From contig OX359198.1 of NCBI GenBank assembly GCA_947172415.1, positions 465,401 through 529,400 on the forward strand: DNA of 64,000 nt, read 5' to 3'. Of this stretch, positions 49,910 through 61,979 are shown one piece after another; the stretch's first letter is position 1; each line of letters opens with the position of its first letter. Origin of the DNA: Chondrosia reniformis (taxonomy: Eukaryota; Porifera; Demospongiae; Chondrillida; Chondrillidae). A program made the translations under genes and the position numbers. The notes under the pieces were generated by a model that worked only from the letters and a program-made list of their open reading frames with translations, searched no databases and was not told the origin of the DNA.

Positions 49910-50313
49910 GGAGAAACATTTAAATTTCAGGAACTCAGATAACTATAAACATATTATATTCATTAGACTTACATATACGTAGGTGCAGCAATACCTACAT
50001 ATTGCTGAAATCTTAGCATGTATAGTACATTATACTCAAAAAATCAGTTTAAATTCCTGTAATAATTATAAAGCTTAATTTGTTATCTGCTTTGCTTATA
50101 AGCTAATATGCATGGTCTACTGACCTCGTGTGTACTTGTACAGTACATACGTATGTACTTAGTAAACATTGAACATTTCAAAAATGAAGTTATAATACTA
50201 TTATATTGGAATATGGCAGTACTTGCAACGTTCAATAGTGATTATTTTCGAAACTAATTCTACTGTCGAGTCTGGATGATAAAGATTAAAATTTATAGCT
50301 CAGTAGAAAACTT
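49910..50313. other. Converging 3' flanks of the secreted gene and BOLA1
   Basis: AT-rich DNA with no gene; the two genes are tail to tail. Confidence 0.6.
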
Positions 50314-53300
50314 TCACCTTCCACTCCCTCCCATACAGGGTGGGGACGTCCCTATAACCTTACTGGACTCCTCCCATTGTTTAGTAGTTTTAGCTTGAAT
50401 TGATAGAGCATGAATTCCATTCTTCAATTCAAAATCCAAAGTTTCCATTACCATTCTGTGACGCTGGAATGGGAACAAAAAGTGATTACATTGGAACCAA
50501 TTTAGTAATTAGAACCAATGTATATATACCTAGTCCAACTATATGTACGTATATATTATACATCTTCCTTCAATGACAATAATTGCATTAATATCATAAA
50601 AGAGACAATCAAATAATTTCAATATATATATGGCCTGCAAAATTTAAAGTACATTTTTGATGTTCACAAGTGACATCATTTGAGGCATCTGAGGTTGGAT
50701 TAATGGAAGGTTCTACTATATTAGAGCAATTATTAAGAGGTTCGGAACAAGAGAACTCCTGGCATTTACCTTAATCAGAGGCAAGCCATCAAATATGTCT
50801 GATACAACTACCACTTTGAAATGAGTTTCAGAACCTAAAACAGAAATGGAAAGAATACAACCACATCAACCATATGAGCTTAATATATATATATATACAC
50901 AGATGTACGTACATATGTACATATGTACAGATCATGTAGTTATATGCTGGCCTTGGCAAATGAGTGAAGTGGGAAAAGGAAAAAAATAAAAAATGGCTGT
51001 ACATTATTACATGAAATTTGCAGACCAAGTTAATAAACGAATTTCATCAAGTTATTATTGTAAAAATTAAAATGTAACTAGTGCTATGCTGTACATGACA
51101 TTTATATCAGCTTAGATGGGTGGATGGGTGGATGGATGGATGGGTGGATGGATGGATGGGTGGATGGGCGGATGGATGGATGGGTGGATGGATGGATGGG
51201 TGGATGGGCGGATGGGCGGATGGATGGATGGGTGGATGGATACAGGGATTATACACTATACCACATAGGAATGTGGCAAAAACAATAACTACGTAGGCAG
51301 GGACTGATTTGAAAGGATTGCCAAAGAGACCTTCCCATATATGTACCAAAATGCACTTGTGTCACTTCCAATGAATGTACCACAATAGTGCAGTCATATA
51401 TAATAGCTGAGCAGTGAATTGATATTTATATTGACATACATAATATGTCTATTGAGAAAGACGGTTAGCACAGTTACGTATATCAGAAGAGAGACAGGTG
51501 TCTGGTGGAGGCACTCTTAATTAATAGAAGGAAGGGACACTTTTGATTGGTCAAACAACTTTATAGGTGTTGTCTAATATCTTGAGAATGTTGCCTAATT
51601 AGGTTAAGAATTCCTTTGAAGTTCTTGTAAATCACATTTTCACTTCAGTAGTAACAAATGTTTCAGGCCATAACGGGATACATATCTCTGGAATATATAA
51701 CAAACAGACTATATATACGCATTAGAAAATATTATTGCAAACACTATACGTACATGCATACGTATAACGTTTCCTTAGCTTCAACTATAGTTTTTGGAAT
51801 ATGGTGTTGTATACGAAGATATAATTCCCACATACGTATATGCTTTAGTGAACATAATAATTCACATCCAATAAACTAAAAAGAGTTAAATGTAAAAAAA
51901 CTTACGTAGGATTATATACATCTTACACAGAAGATCACTTGTAAATGCTATTTATACAAGACCATATACTATACTATCATACTATTATCTATTATAGAGA
52001 AGATGCTGGGTCTCCATCATGTATATACGTAACACTACCAGTTCTTTAATTAATATATTAATGATCTCTTTAATAAAATAAAACTTAGTCAAAATAAATC
52101 CAAGTTGGTTCCTCTTATATTTTCACTTTTAGAGAATAAACATGATGTGCAAACATACCTGAGCTGTAACTAGACTCAGTTCAATTATATAGACACTTAT
52201 TGTACTTTTCAAAGTCCAAAGTCACGTTTGTATAAAGCTAAAATGGTGAAAACATTATTAACATTATTGCTCCTATGAGTACATCCCCGTAATCATTACA
52301 AATTAGTCATTCAAAAGCATATATCAATTCAGACTACATTTAAACATATATGGTGTAAGTTCAATACATGAAGTGTATCAATAGTTCCTATAACAATCAT
52401 CATATGTACGTATATGTTTGTGCATGTGCATGTGGCTCAGATAAAGTATGTAGTACATATCTGAAGACTAACAAGAAGACAGATTCCCAGGGTGACTGAT
52501 GAAGAAATCCTAGAAACAGCTGTCTGGTCTAATTGAGGAAGAAAGAGAAGAAGCCCAAATACATCCTCATCCAAGGCTCTCTTAAGTTTGCACATTCATG
52601 AATGAAGTATTTTAGTACTTAAAATTTTTGGTATATGCACTCATTTGAAATAATTTTCCGTAAAAATGCAGTCTAATATTATGTAGTTAGCTAGTATTAA
52701 CATATTGCTTGTGTACACAAATTTCTCCCATACTAACAGCTACAAATATTTGAAGGACACCTCATAATTATACACACTTCTTTAATATGGTAATGTTTAA
52801 AGAGTCATGGATGAAAGGATTTACTAAGTGCTTCAATTGTCCTAAACTGTTAGTGGTAAATGTCATTACAGTCTCAAGGATAACGATGCCTTCATTATAA
52901 TCCTCACTGTAAGCCATCATTATGCACCAAGGGAAAGGACATTTGAGTAAAATTAGTTCTTGCACTTATAACCAACTATGGGATACAGTTCATCTCCACT
53001 AATGTTGACCAATCAGATTAGAGGAAGATTATTTAAAACCTTTGAAGATATGTTAAACACCAAAAGGACTGTTTGATCAGCTGATAAAGGAGCAATTACT
53101 GGAATGAGATCATCTTTACTTTGGAATACTGATATCTTTAACTTATAGTTTACTAGACTGTCAGCCCCTCTAAACACTCATCTTCACTACCTCTTATACA
53201 TGTTAATATCAGATTCTTATAACCTAATCCTTTACATATCTTTCAAGGTAAGGAATACACTTGATATACTTATTTGTCTTTTCGTCATTAGATTTTAAAC

Positions 53301-56300
53301 CTTTCTTTGATGGAAAAAAAATCGTTGAAGAACCAGAGACAGTTAGACAGAGGCAGATGTTTCTCCCTCATTTGGGCCGATCAGTGTGGTACACTTCACA
53401 ATAATGGTAATGAATGCCTTCAATTGTTAATTCATCACAAGTGAAACACTTGTGGTTTCATAATAAGTGAAGGTGGAGGCTACAGTCTAAGCCAGACAGA
53501 CTGAGCACTCACAAGAGAAGGGAGTACATTACCATAGGAACTGCACAGACCAGTGTAGTCAACTCCTGTCACACAATATCCTTATGTTGAGCAATATATC
53601 TTACAAGTGCTATCCCATCCACAGCTCCACTGTCTGGAGGACACACTTTCCACTTTGAAGTATCTTCAAAGTAAACTCCACACAATGAAAGACTAGTGGG
53701 AGAGTTAAATGTACAATTACTGTTGCATCACTACAACAAAATGGTTGCAGCCAATGACTTACCTGGGCTGCTGGGGGTAAAGTGTCACTTGCATTAATCA
53801 ACACAGCATCTAAAACTGCATTGTCTATCTTTGTTTGTTAAGCATTATATAACATAACTGCATTGTCTTGTTAGGCATTATAATATTATAAGGGCAAACA
53901 TTTAAGTGTTAATATCGGATGAAACCAAAATATTATAATAGTAAACTACCAAATAGCAACCACAGCCTTGACACCTATCATCAAAGGTTAGTTGCCATGG
54001 TAACACCAGTAAGACCGTACTATCATTTTCTGGGAAACTTCCATCACAGGACACAGTCATTGTGTAAACAAATGTGGATAAGGTGCCAAAGGTTAAGCGG
54101 CTAATTACATTCATAGCTGATAAGAAAATTCATAACTCCCTAATGATATTCATTAATAAGTAACAATGGCCATATCATAGCGAGGACTGCAGTGAATTTC
54201 AATGTGTTTCAGTTTCACGTATGTTCACGAGCTATGAAGCAGAAGGATAGCGATCAAGCCAAAACACACTCGATTTGGCTGTCCTGTATTTGGCAAAGCG
54301 CTAATTCAACCTACCCGGGTGGAAAATGCCTTTCTCTTTTCGTCGGCGCCATGGTAGGGTGTCTACTGACTTCTTTCATGTTAACTATTCGTCTTTGTGA
54401 AGAAAATAATTTCCATTCGCTCGAAATAAGTAGAAAGATTGAAGGTTATAACTTTTTTATCGAAGGGAAGGTGTTTTTAAGGAACAACAGAGCAGAGACA
54501 ACTGAGGCAGCTTGTGTGAAGGAGAAAAAGAAACTAGAAGAGCTCAAAAGAACATCAGCAATGACTCCAGACCAACTGTGGAAGAAGGATTTTCAAGTTC
54601 CCGCTAAATTAACACAGCCTAGGTTAATCAGTGACGAGTATAACATTAGGAGGAAGTTACTAGTAGGAATCATTTGTAGAGGTTCCCAACCAACCAACAA
54701 GGCAAAGATGATTTATTACACTTGGGGGCTGGATGCTCTTAAGAGGAATGTATCCTTTCTCTTCTTTGTTACCGGAGAAGATGATTTCTCAGATTTTACA
54801 TTCTTCCCTCATCACCGACTGTCAGACGGTGCAGCTGTGTCTAAAACTGCTGCCCTATTTGAGGCTTTAGATGTTGTGTATTCAAAGTACAGCGGTGATT
54901 TTGATTGGTTCTTTATGGCTCATGATGACGTGTACCTGCGGACAGATCTGTTGTTGTTGTCGTTGAAGCCAATTGACCCCAAGGGACTTGTATACATGGG
55001 ACACTCGGGTTAGTATACTAGTGCGATGCACACATCTCAGGTGTTGGGTAATCTAGGAAAACTTTGGATATTATCATCTTACTGTTCAGATCCTCATCGC
55101 TTGCCAAAGTGATGTTCTGATGCGATAGTTGATAATGCACATTACAAATAGATACATACGTATGCATATAGTGTGGAGTTAATCTCTTTTACTGATCAGA
55201 AGAGCACATTTTAAATTTGTATTTACAAGGCAAATGTGATTGTACGTATACTGTTCACACTAGAGAGGTGGTCACATTAGAGAGGTGGTCACATTAGAGA
55301 GGTGGTCACATTAGAGAGGTGGTCACACTAGAGAGGCGGTCACACTAGTGAGGTGGTCACACTAGAGAGGCGGTCACATTAGAGAGGCAGTCACATTAGA
55401 GAGGCAGTCACATTAGAGAGGCGGTCACATTAGAGAGGTGGTCACATTAGAGAGGCGGTCACATTAGAGAGGTGGTCACATTAGAGAGGTGGTCACATTA
55501 GAGAGGTGGTCGCACTAGAGAGGCGGTCGCACTAGAGAGGTGGTAACTTAACATTCTCTTCACTGTGTAGGGCGTGGTCGAGAGGCGGATCAGGTTTGGC
55601 TGAGGCTCCTCCCACATGAGACGTACTGTATGGGTGGTCCTGGGTTTGTCCTGAGCTTTGCCACCCTCAAGTTGCTCCACCCTTTCCTCGGGTTCTGTCT
55701 AGATGCAGTGGAGAGAAACAACATGTTGAATAGTGACACTCCGTGGACTGCAGAGGACATAGAACTCGGAAGGTGCATCAGTAGGACTGTTGGGATCCAG
55801 TGCTCCGCATCACACCAGGTGAGCCAGAGTGGACCACTGGGATGGGGTGGGGTGGGCGTATCTCTACATCTGTACCACTGGGGTGGGGTGGGGTGGGCGT
55901 ATCTCTACATCTGTACCACTGGGGTGGGGTGGGCGTATCTCTACATCTGTACCACTGGGATGGGGTGGGGTGGGCATATCTCTACATCTGTACCACTGGG
56001 GTGGGGTGGGGTGGGCGTATCTCTACATCTGTACCACTGGGATGGGGTGGGGTGGGCGTATCTCTACATCTGTACCACTGGGATGGGGTGGGGTGGGCGT
56101 ATCTCTACATATGTGTGTATAATACATACCATATTAGGAAAACGTGCTATAATTCCATAAAAAATGAAAAATATATTTTCAGTATTGTACTGTAAGTCAG
56201 TCTTCAGTGAGGGATGGTGTCAGGAGTACAGTTCATCCCATAATTCAATAAGGGTTGGTACATATAGTAAGTATTGAAGTGATAGATAAGAGTTTCAACT

Positions 56301-59300
56301 TATAGTGCTTGGAGACAGATTGCACAATGGGATTTGTTTCCCATGGCAACACAGAATCCTGCCCTATGATTGCAGCTGTCCAGCCAATGAATGTCTATAT
56401 TGTAGAATAACTTAGTGTTTCTGGTTAAAATTGTTGAGTGTGAGATTAACAGGTCAGAAAAGTGCACAATGAGCATAGGAAATGCTTCCTTTAGCCTTTG
56501 CCTTGTAAACAGTCTCAGTGTACAGCCTTTGCCTTGTAAACAGTCTCAGTGTACAGCCTTTGCCTTGTAAACAGTCTCAGTGTACAGCCTTTGCCTTGTA
56601 AACAGTCTCAGTGTACAGCCTTTGCCTTGTAAACAGTCTCAGTGTACAGCCTTTGCCTTGTAAACAGTCTCAGTGTACAGCCTTTGCCTTGTAAACAGTC
56701 TCAGTGTACAGCCTTTGCCTTGTAAACAGTCTCAGTGTACAGCCTTTGCCTTGTAAACAGTCTCAGTGTACAGCCTTTGCCTTGTAAACAGTCTCAGTGT
56801 ACAGCCTTTGCCTTGTAAACAGTCTCAGTGTACAGCCTTTGCCTTGTAAACAGTCTCAGTGTACAGCCTTTGGTCACATGAGAACACTCACAAAAGTGCT
56901 CTGTGGTTACGCTTTTGTTTGGGAACTACCACTAGTAATGGGATTAGGGTGATGTACACAGTGTATTGTATGAGGGTCCCCTAGGGAAGTAGACTTCACA
57001 AGTGTCTTTAGAAGACAAAGAGTGTTTACATTTGGAGAGTGTTTGTCTAACCAAATGCAAACTGGGAAGAGCAACTAACAATATACTGTACCTGTATATA
57101 GCACAATGGATAATTATATTCATAGCATTATCCCTTTTAATGAAATTCATTATCTACCTAAGTGTGTCCAGTCTACCTCCTATTGATTATGTAGACAGTA
57201 GGTAGATCCATTTAAACTAGTTATCTTTGCCTACCCCACTCTGATTAATCTGTAGGGAAGTGTCTACTTCCTAGAAACAGTAAATGAAACACCATATACA
57301 GTGGGCCCTGCTAAACACATACCCTATTATTTCCGGGATATTTAATTATCCAATTTGTGGCATACTAGCCTGCCTTTTTGTATAGATACTTTTGCCATTA
57401 ATATGTTGGGAAATGCTTAATTTGGGAAATGCTGTATTTCCAGATTATTATGTACATACATACGTATGTAGGGGAAAACCCATGAGGTTTTGGATAAGAT
57501 GTATATGTAATGGAAAAATATATGTAGCTAAGAATATAAGAATATACATACCTTTATAGGCATGTTAGGATGTTTTAAATTTGTAGTTTGTATGCATAGT
57601 GTTTGATTGGTATAATGTCTGTATATAGGCTAACAAAGCATTCCTCACCGATTGGGACAAGACAATGGAGGACCCGTCCCGCTTGTGGAAGAGTCCGCGG
57701 TTTAAGAATGCCATTGTGGTCTATCCTGTCCACACCTTTGCAGTCATGCGCGGCCTACATCACTACTACATGCACCACAAGGTTCAAATGATTCAGAGCG
57801 TCATTAAAGAACACTACCACGGACCCATGGTGGACACTTGTCAGCTGACGCCTCAGAAACTGCTTCCAAAAGGTATGACATCATCGCCCAGCTACTGCAA
57901 CGAGCAAGCCCAGTCCTGCTACCCTCTGCAGTATCACTACTACACACGACCCTACCCTGATATGGATCCTTACAAACCAGACAGTCGACATGATCTCTCT
58001 GAATGGATGTTTTTCGATGAAAATAAAATCTACCTCAATGATAATGATCACCCTGTAGTTGGAAAGACTGGAGAGTTTAACGAGAAGCTGAGAAACCTTA
58101 TTCACGATATTAAGGGCGTTCTCAATGCAAAGGATAAGAACCCCATTACTGGTCTAAAGATATTGAGTGGATTTTTTCGTGAAGACAGTCACAGAGGAAG
58201 AGAGATATTAGTTGACATTGAAATGACAAATTACACTGTTAGTAAAGGCGGCTCAATGACCAAAGCAAAGATCCAACAGCGTGTGGAACTGATTCAACCA
58301 GTCTCGCGCCAACTGAACATTGAACTGGAAAATGTCTTTATCACTCAAACCCTCAATGTGATTCTACCTCTAGTAAAGGGAAATCAGGTTCGTGAGCGAT
58401 TTAGCTTCTTTATGAAACAGTACAGTGAGTCTATTCTGGCAAAGAATGGTGATGCTCGATTGATTGTGGTTGTGTATGGTACGGAGGCCTTATCTGCAGC
58501 CAATGACCTCATCCAACCTTACCTAGAGAAATATTCCATGGCTAAAGCTGTCATAGTCCCAGCCGATGATCAGTACTCTTACACTTCTGCTGTGAATTCG
58601 GCACTGAAAGAAGTCCCCCCTAAGGAGCTAATTTACATTGCCGATGTGGACACTTCAATTAGAAGTGATTTTGTGATGCGATGTAGAAAGACTAGCATTC
58701 AAGGCAAAAGGGTCTATGTTCCAGTCCCATTCCAACTTTACAATGACTCTTACACTTATAAAATGAAAGTCAGACCGGCAGTAACTTTCATCTCCCGTGA
58801 TGCAGGTTTTTGGGACGAGGATAATCTAGACCACATGTGTATCTACAAGACGGATCTGGTGGTGGCCCAAACTGCCGCAAAGTATGTCGATAGCAGACCT
58901 CCACAGGGGAGTTCGGGGTACATACTGGCAGGAGCCATGAAGCAAGGTCTCCAGATCCTGAGGGCCCCAGATCCAGGTTTAATGAGGTTGCATCAACCAA
59001 AAATATGTTCGTCCTGGATGGATCCACCAACTGCAAAAGCTTGCAAAAAGTGGTCAAACCAGAACCTCGCTGACCGAAGAGATTTAGCAGTATATTTACA
59101 AAAATTGGAAGATCATTTTGAAAGCAACAGTTGGAGTATACGACACATAGACAGACGAAAGAAGTAGTGATAATTACACAACAAATACACTTCATTGTTG
59201 ACGAGAGGATATTATATTCAATTCTTTATTTTTAAACTAACAAATTATTAATTGTAGACGTTGACCTTTTTTATCTGAACACTTAACAATGTTTATCAGG

Positions 59301-60608
59301 GACAGACGGGTATCAAAACATTATTTATTTGGCATTATTATTATTTTTGATAATTTGCAGAATATTTCAACTAATTGGAGTATGCTGAGTGTGCGAAATA
59401 TACCTAAGAGGTTGCTATGGGAACCACCAACTGTATGCTAAATGACATTGAAATGACGGGGCTTTTCTGTATTCATTAGGATAAATTTGACTTGTAGAAC
59501 AAAGGATTCTAATAGGCTTTTAAACAGTTCTATAATTAGGGTAGATTTATGATATCTCTAATATGTTACCAGGATGCATCAGCAACACTAACTGAATCAA
59601 TGTTCTGCAAAGGTCTTCATCAACAGTAAATAATGAACAAGGAGGAAGTGCTGATGAATAATAAGTTATCACTGACTTAAATTGTACATATGTAATGCAC
59701 AGGAATGAAGCTTATTATATTGATCAATCACTTGTACAATAGAGCTACAGGGGCATATACTATACAGTATATCTAATACATAAAGGGGGCCATTGGTTTA
59801 TACAGATTATACTAGTATAAGAATGCATAATAATGTACAAGTCACTGTATAATTAAATCATTGACTGACAACAATAGTCACACCTCAATTAAAATATTAC
59901 ACTTCAAGTGATAATCATTAATAATTAGTGTGTGAGAAGGTCACCTTTCTCCTTCCTTGTGGTAAACTAACCTTTTGGAACGTTGTGCATGTTGCTTTCA
60001 TTTAGTACTTCCAAATGTGTGGGCTACAGTGAATATGCAACACATGTATATAAGGAAGGCTAGTCTAGCCCAGACTATCTTGCATCCATATTTACTTGAT
60101 GACATCATAATTGAACACGTGACGTCATCAAGTAAATATGGAGGCCAGAGAGGGTCTGGGAAAGGTGAGACTATTTGTACATAAGGCAACAGTTTCTAGT
60201 ATATCTCAAGTAGCCCAAACTATTATATTTCAATCCATGTTTACTATTTAATATTACGGTCAGCCAGCCCTACATATAAAATGGCCGAAAGGGTCTGGGC
60301 TATGCAGACAGTATTTACAATATAATATTGTTGCAAGACATCTTACTCTACCCTCCATGGAATGGTATGGAATACACTGTTTTTGGGCACATCCAGCGAC
60401 ATGCAGTTGTCCAACAAGAGGATTAGATAAGTGATGCAAAGTGCTTTCTTAAACTCAAAACCGGAGTTCTCCGCCTAACCTTAAACTCTTCTTGTAACTT
60501 CTCCTCAACATTTCGCTGTACAGACATCACCGATCCTGTGTACTTTAATAAAGGACTTAAAACTCTTGGAAATGAAACGCGCCGCACACAGGATCTCAAA
60601 GAGAACAT
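50314..60608 (-). CDS. BOLA1: BOLA1, mitochondrial BolA protein, hosting a nested gene
   Basis: BolA proteins work with monothiol glutaredoxins in iron-sulfur and redox homeostasis; BOLA1 is mitochondrial in mammals. Minus-strand exons 60480-60608, 59972-60023, 50770-50834 and 50314-50463 encode 131 residues in frame. An N-terminal basic presequence ([17 protein letters not shown]) suits mitochondrial import. Then come [77 protein letters not shown] and SPPCMGG. The [21 protein letters not shown] and RHR motifs and the SPPC(L/M)GG tail are hallmarks of the BOLA1 subgroup. Intron 2 (50835-59971, 9.1 kb) contains the complete CHSY-like gene on the other strand. The start codon is 68 bp from that of the divergent CARD gene. 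Confidence 0.93.
51114..51240 (+). repeat. (GGATGGGT/GGATGGAT)n microsatellite
   Basis: About 125 bp of ggatgggtggatggatggat units in BOLA1 intron 2. Confidence 0.95.
52470..52590 (+). repeat. Dispersed repeat family R1, copy in BOLA1 intron 2
   Basis: Shares cagggtgactgatgaagaa, cctagaaacagctgtctgg and atcctcatccaaggctctc with the copies at 138 and 17915. Confidence 0.6.
54192..59167 (+). CDS. Chondroitin synthase-like bifunctional glycosyltransferase (CHSY/CHPF family)
   Basis: Type II Golgi enzyme family that extends chondroitin chains. Exons 54192-55008, 55571-55818 and 57629-59167 encode 867 residues (human CHSY1 802). A membrane anchor lies at about 46-66 ([20 protein letters not shown]). 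The N-terminal beta-3 glycosyltransferase half has [12 protein letters not shown], the metal-binding DDV in [22 protein letters not shown] and EDIELGRCI. The C-terminal GalNAc-transferase half has a DVD motif in [10 protein letters not shown] (near residue 697) and [10 protein letters not shown]. The conserved WGxEDVD acidic motif that normally follows is not seen; [14 protein letters not shown] stands in that position. The N-terminal half therefore looks complete while the second active site looks altered, as in CHPF-type partners. The start could instead be the Met at 54234. Both introns hold minisatellites. The whole gene lies inside BOLA1 intron 2. Confidence 0.88.
55255..55545 (+). repeat. 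17 bp minisatellite in CHSY-like intron 1
   Basis: About 17 units of tcacattagagaggtgg with g/c and t/c variants, ending just before exon 2. Confidence 0.93.
55840..56108 (+). repeat. G-rich minisatellite immediately after CHSY-like exon 2
   Basis: About eight units of roughly 31-36 bp (gggtggggtgggcgtatctc then tacatctgtaccact), starting 22 bp after the donor at 55819. Open frames over it are read-through artefacts. Confidence 0.93.
56488..56871 (+). repeat. 31 bp x 12 perfect minisatellite in CHSY-like intron 2
   Basis: Unit cagcctttgccttgtaaaca plus gtctcagtgta repeated about 12 times with virtually no differences, so recent amplification. Confidence 0.97.
59168..59971. other. 3' flank of the CHSY-like gene, still within BOLA1 intron 2
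   Basis: AT-rich, no gene seen. tcagcaacactaactgaatc and gtcttcatcaacag near 59578-59625 resemble the repeat tails near 28290-28340. Confidence 0.55.
60061..60172. mobile_element. Small MITE (copy 2) with CRE and E-box motifs
   Basis: Left end agtctagcccagac and right end gtctgggaaaggtgagact are near inverses. Inner arms pair (tccatatttacttgatgac with gtcatcaagtaaatatgga). The centre reads cacgtgacgtcat, joining CACGTG to TGACGTCA. It lies in BOLA1 intron 1. Confidence 0.75.
60208..60312. mobile_element. Small MITE (copy 3) of the same family
   Basis: Starts agtagcccaaac and ends gggtctgggctatgcagac. The interior is diverged from copy 2 (ggtcagccagccc, atggccgaaagg). Confidence 0.65.
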
Positions 60609-60676
60609 TGACTTAGTAGCTAAACAAACCGGCGACCATTGCTTGTTAAAAGGGAAATTCCCTAGTCTCAACAGAA
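60609..60676. promoter_or_regulatory. 68 bp divergent promoter between BOLA1 and the CARD gene
   Basis: This is all the DNA between the BOLA1 start codon (60606-60608, minus) and the CARD start codon (60677, plus). It has a small GC-richer core (accggcgaccattgc) and no TATA box. The 5' untranslated regions must be very short or overlap. Confidence 0.65.
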
Positions 60677-61979
60677 ATGGCTGCAGGTATCCAAAAACAA
60701 CTCGCAATTGTATATAATCTCCATTGTCCATTGTTAGATATTTCAAGGCTGTGTCTGTACTTTGATAACCTCCATCACGTGGGCAGATAATAATTTTCCG
60801 TACTTTCCTACAGAAACGCAGGATTTCCTGAAAAGAGTAGAACCTCACTTAACCTCGTACTGTGACGTGCGCCGAATCGGAGGAGCGCTACACTCGAAAC
60901 ATGTGATCGACGACGACCAATTTGAGGAGATATCTCCCTCCAGAAGCACCAAGAAGGCCGCCAATACCGCCTTCTACAAAGCTTTACAGTCGGATCCGTC
61001 GGAGGAGAAACTCCGACAGCTGGTGGTCATACTGAGGAATGACAAAACGCATGCGAATCATCAACATCTTGCTGATATGATTGTGGATCATTTGCAGCGT
61101 TAGTATGGGGAGTGGTCTGTAGCTGGAGACACCCCCCACCTTATGTAGTTAGTGTTACCCTCTTATTGATTTTCCAGAATGCTGCTTTTAACTTCATTTT
61201 TATTTAATTCTATCTCATAATTAAAAATGGCGGCTAAGAAACAGCTTAGGTCTATAACTAGGAGACTTGACAGGGGCAGGTCTAGAGATTTGTAAAGTGT
61301 AATAAGTGATATAGGAATGTGGGATTAAATCAGAAAGAATATTGCTCAATCCTAGGGGGTGGGGCTTCACTCCCATTATCAGACCCTAAATCAGCCACTG
61401 TTTGAAGTACTAGTCTTGATTGACCTCTAGAAATTGAGTAAAGTCAGTTTTTATTTAAAAATGGTGAATCTATTCAGTTTGTATCTGTAATCTCTGATCC
61501 TCTATATCTTAGAAGTACCGCCAATGGTTCCAATACAGGCTAAGGATGGTAAGGACTCATTTAAACCAGTAACTTTACCATGCCAACTGTTTTCTCAGTA
61601 CCATATATATTATGGTGATCATGTGATCACTATTAAATCTCATTCCGTTTGTCTGTATATTCATTCTCTGCTTTGCAATACCGATCACATGCTAATCATG
61701 TGACAATCACATCACTGGTATTGTTTCTTAATCATTTCATGTAGTTTTATGTAATGTCCATGTTATTCTTGTGTAGATCATGGAGAAGATAGAAGTATGA
61801 TTTTTCCTGAACCTGAGAAGGGGTCCTTAGGATTTGGTCATCAACAGGGTCTGTCAGGCAATGACAGATCTCTGGAGAACAATGGCCGATCCTCCAGCAG
61901 CCAGAGCCAGACAGCTCAAGCTAGTAATGATGGGGGATCATTAGCAGGATTGCCAAACACACTGTTTTCCAAAAAGTGA
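60677..61979 (+). CDS. CARD/death-fold protein with Ser/Gln-rich tail
   Basis: Probable adaptor in death or innate-immune signalling. Exons 60677-60686, 60814-61098, 61513-61548 and 61777-61979 encode 177 residues. The 10 nt first exon gives MAA, then E across the junction. Residues 4-95 form a six-helix CARD-like pattern: ETQDFLKRVEPHLTSYCDV, RRIGGALHSKHVIDDDQFEE, KKAANTAFYKALQSDP, EEKLRQLVVILRND, HQHLADMIVDHL. The tail is low-complexity (RSSSSQSQTAQASNDGGS) and ends LFSKK. Exon 2 could also be read to a stop at 61101-61103; the donor gttagt at 61099 joins exons 3 and 4 in frame, which I prefer. CARD versus another death-fold class is from helix pattern only. Confidence 0.75.

Larger units (their letters stand above)
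50835..54191. other. First part of BOLA1 intron 2, no confident gene
   Basis: Contains a (GGATGGGT)n tract at 51114-51240 and an R1 copy at 52470-52590. Some exon-like pieces occur. On plus, 53292-53401 and 53624 onward have good splice borders. On minus, 53768-53816 reads [16 protein letters not shown] before a gtaagt donor. I could not build a convincing protein from them. Confidence 0.4.

Noticed and set aside
51107-51349. Minus-strand frame with Pro-Ile-His-Pro-Ser repeats
   Set aside because: Caused by the ggatgggt microsatellite; no splice or homology support.
55630-56195. Extended frames reading from CHSY-like exon 2 into G-rich repeats
   Set aside because: A clear donor follows 55818, and exon 3 continues the conserved protein; the rest is intronic minisatellite.
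59998-60189. Short frames on both strands over 60000-60190
   Set aside because: They fall on BOLA1 exon 2 and on a palindromic MITE; the true frame is fixed by the BolA motif.
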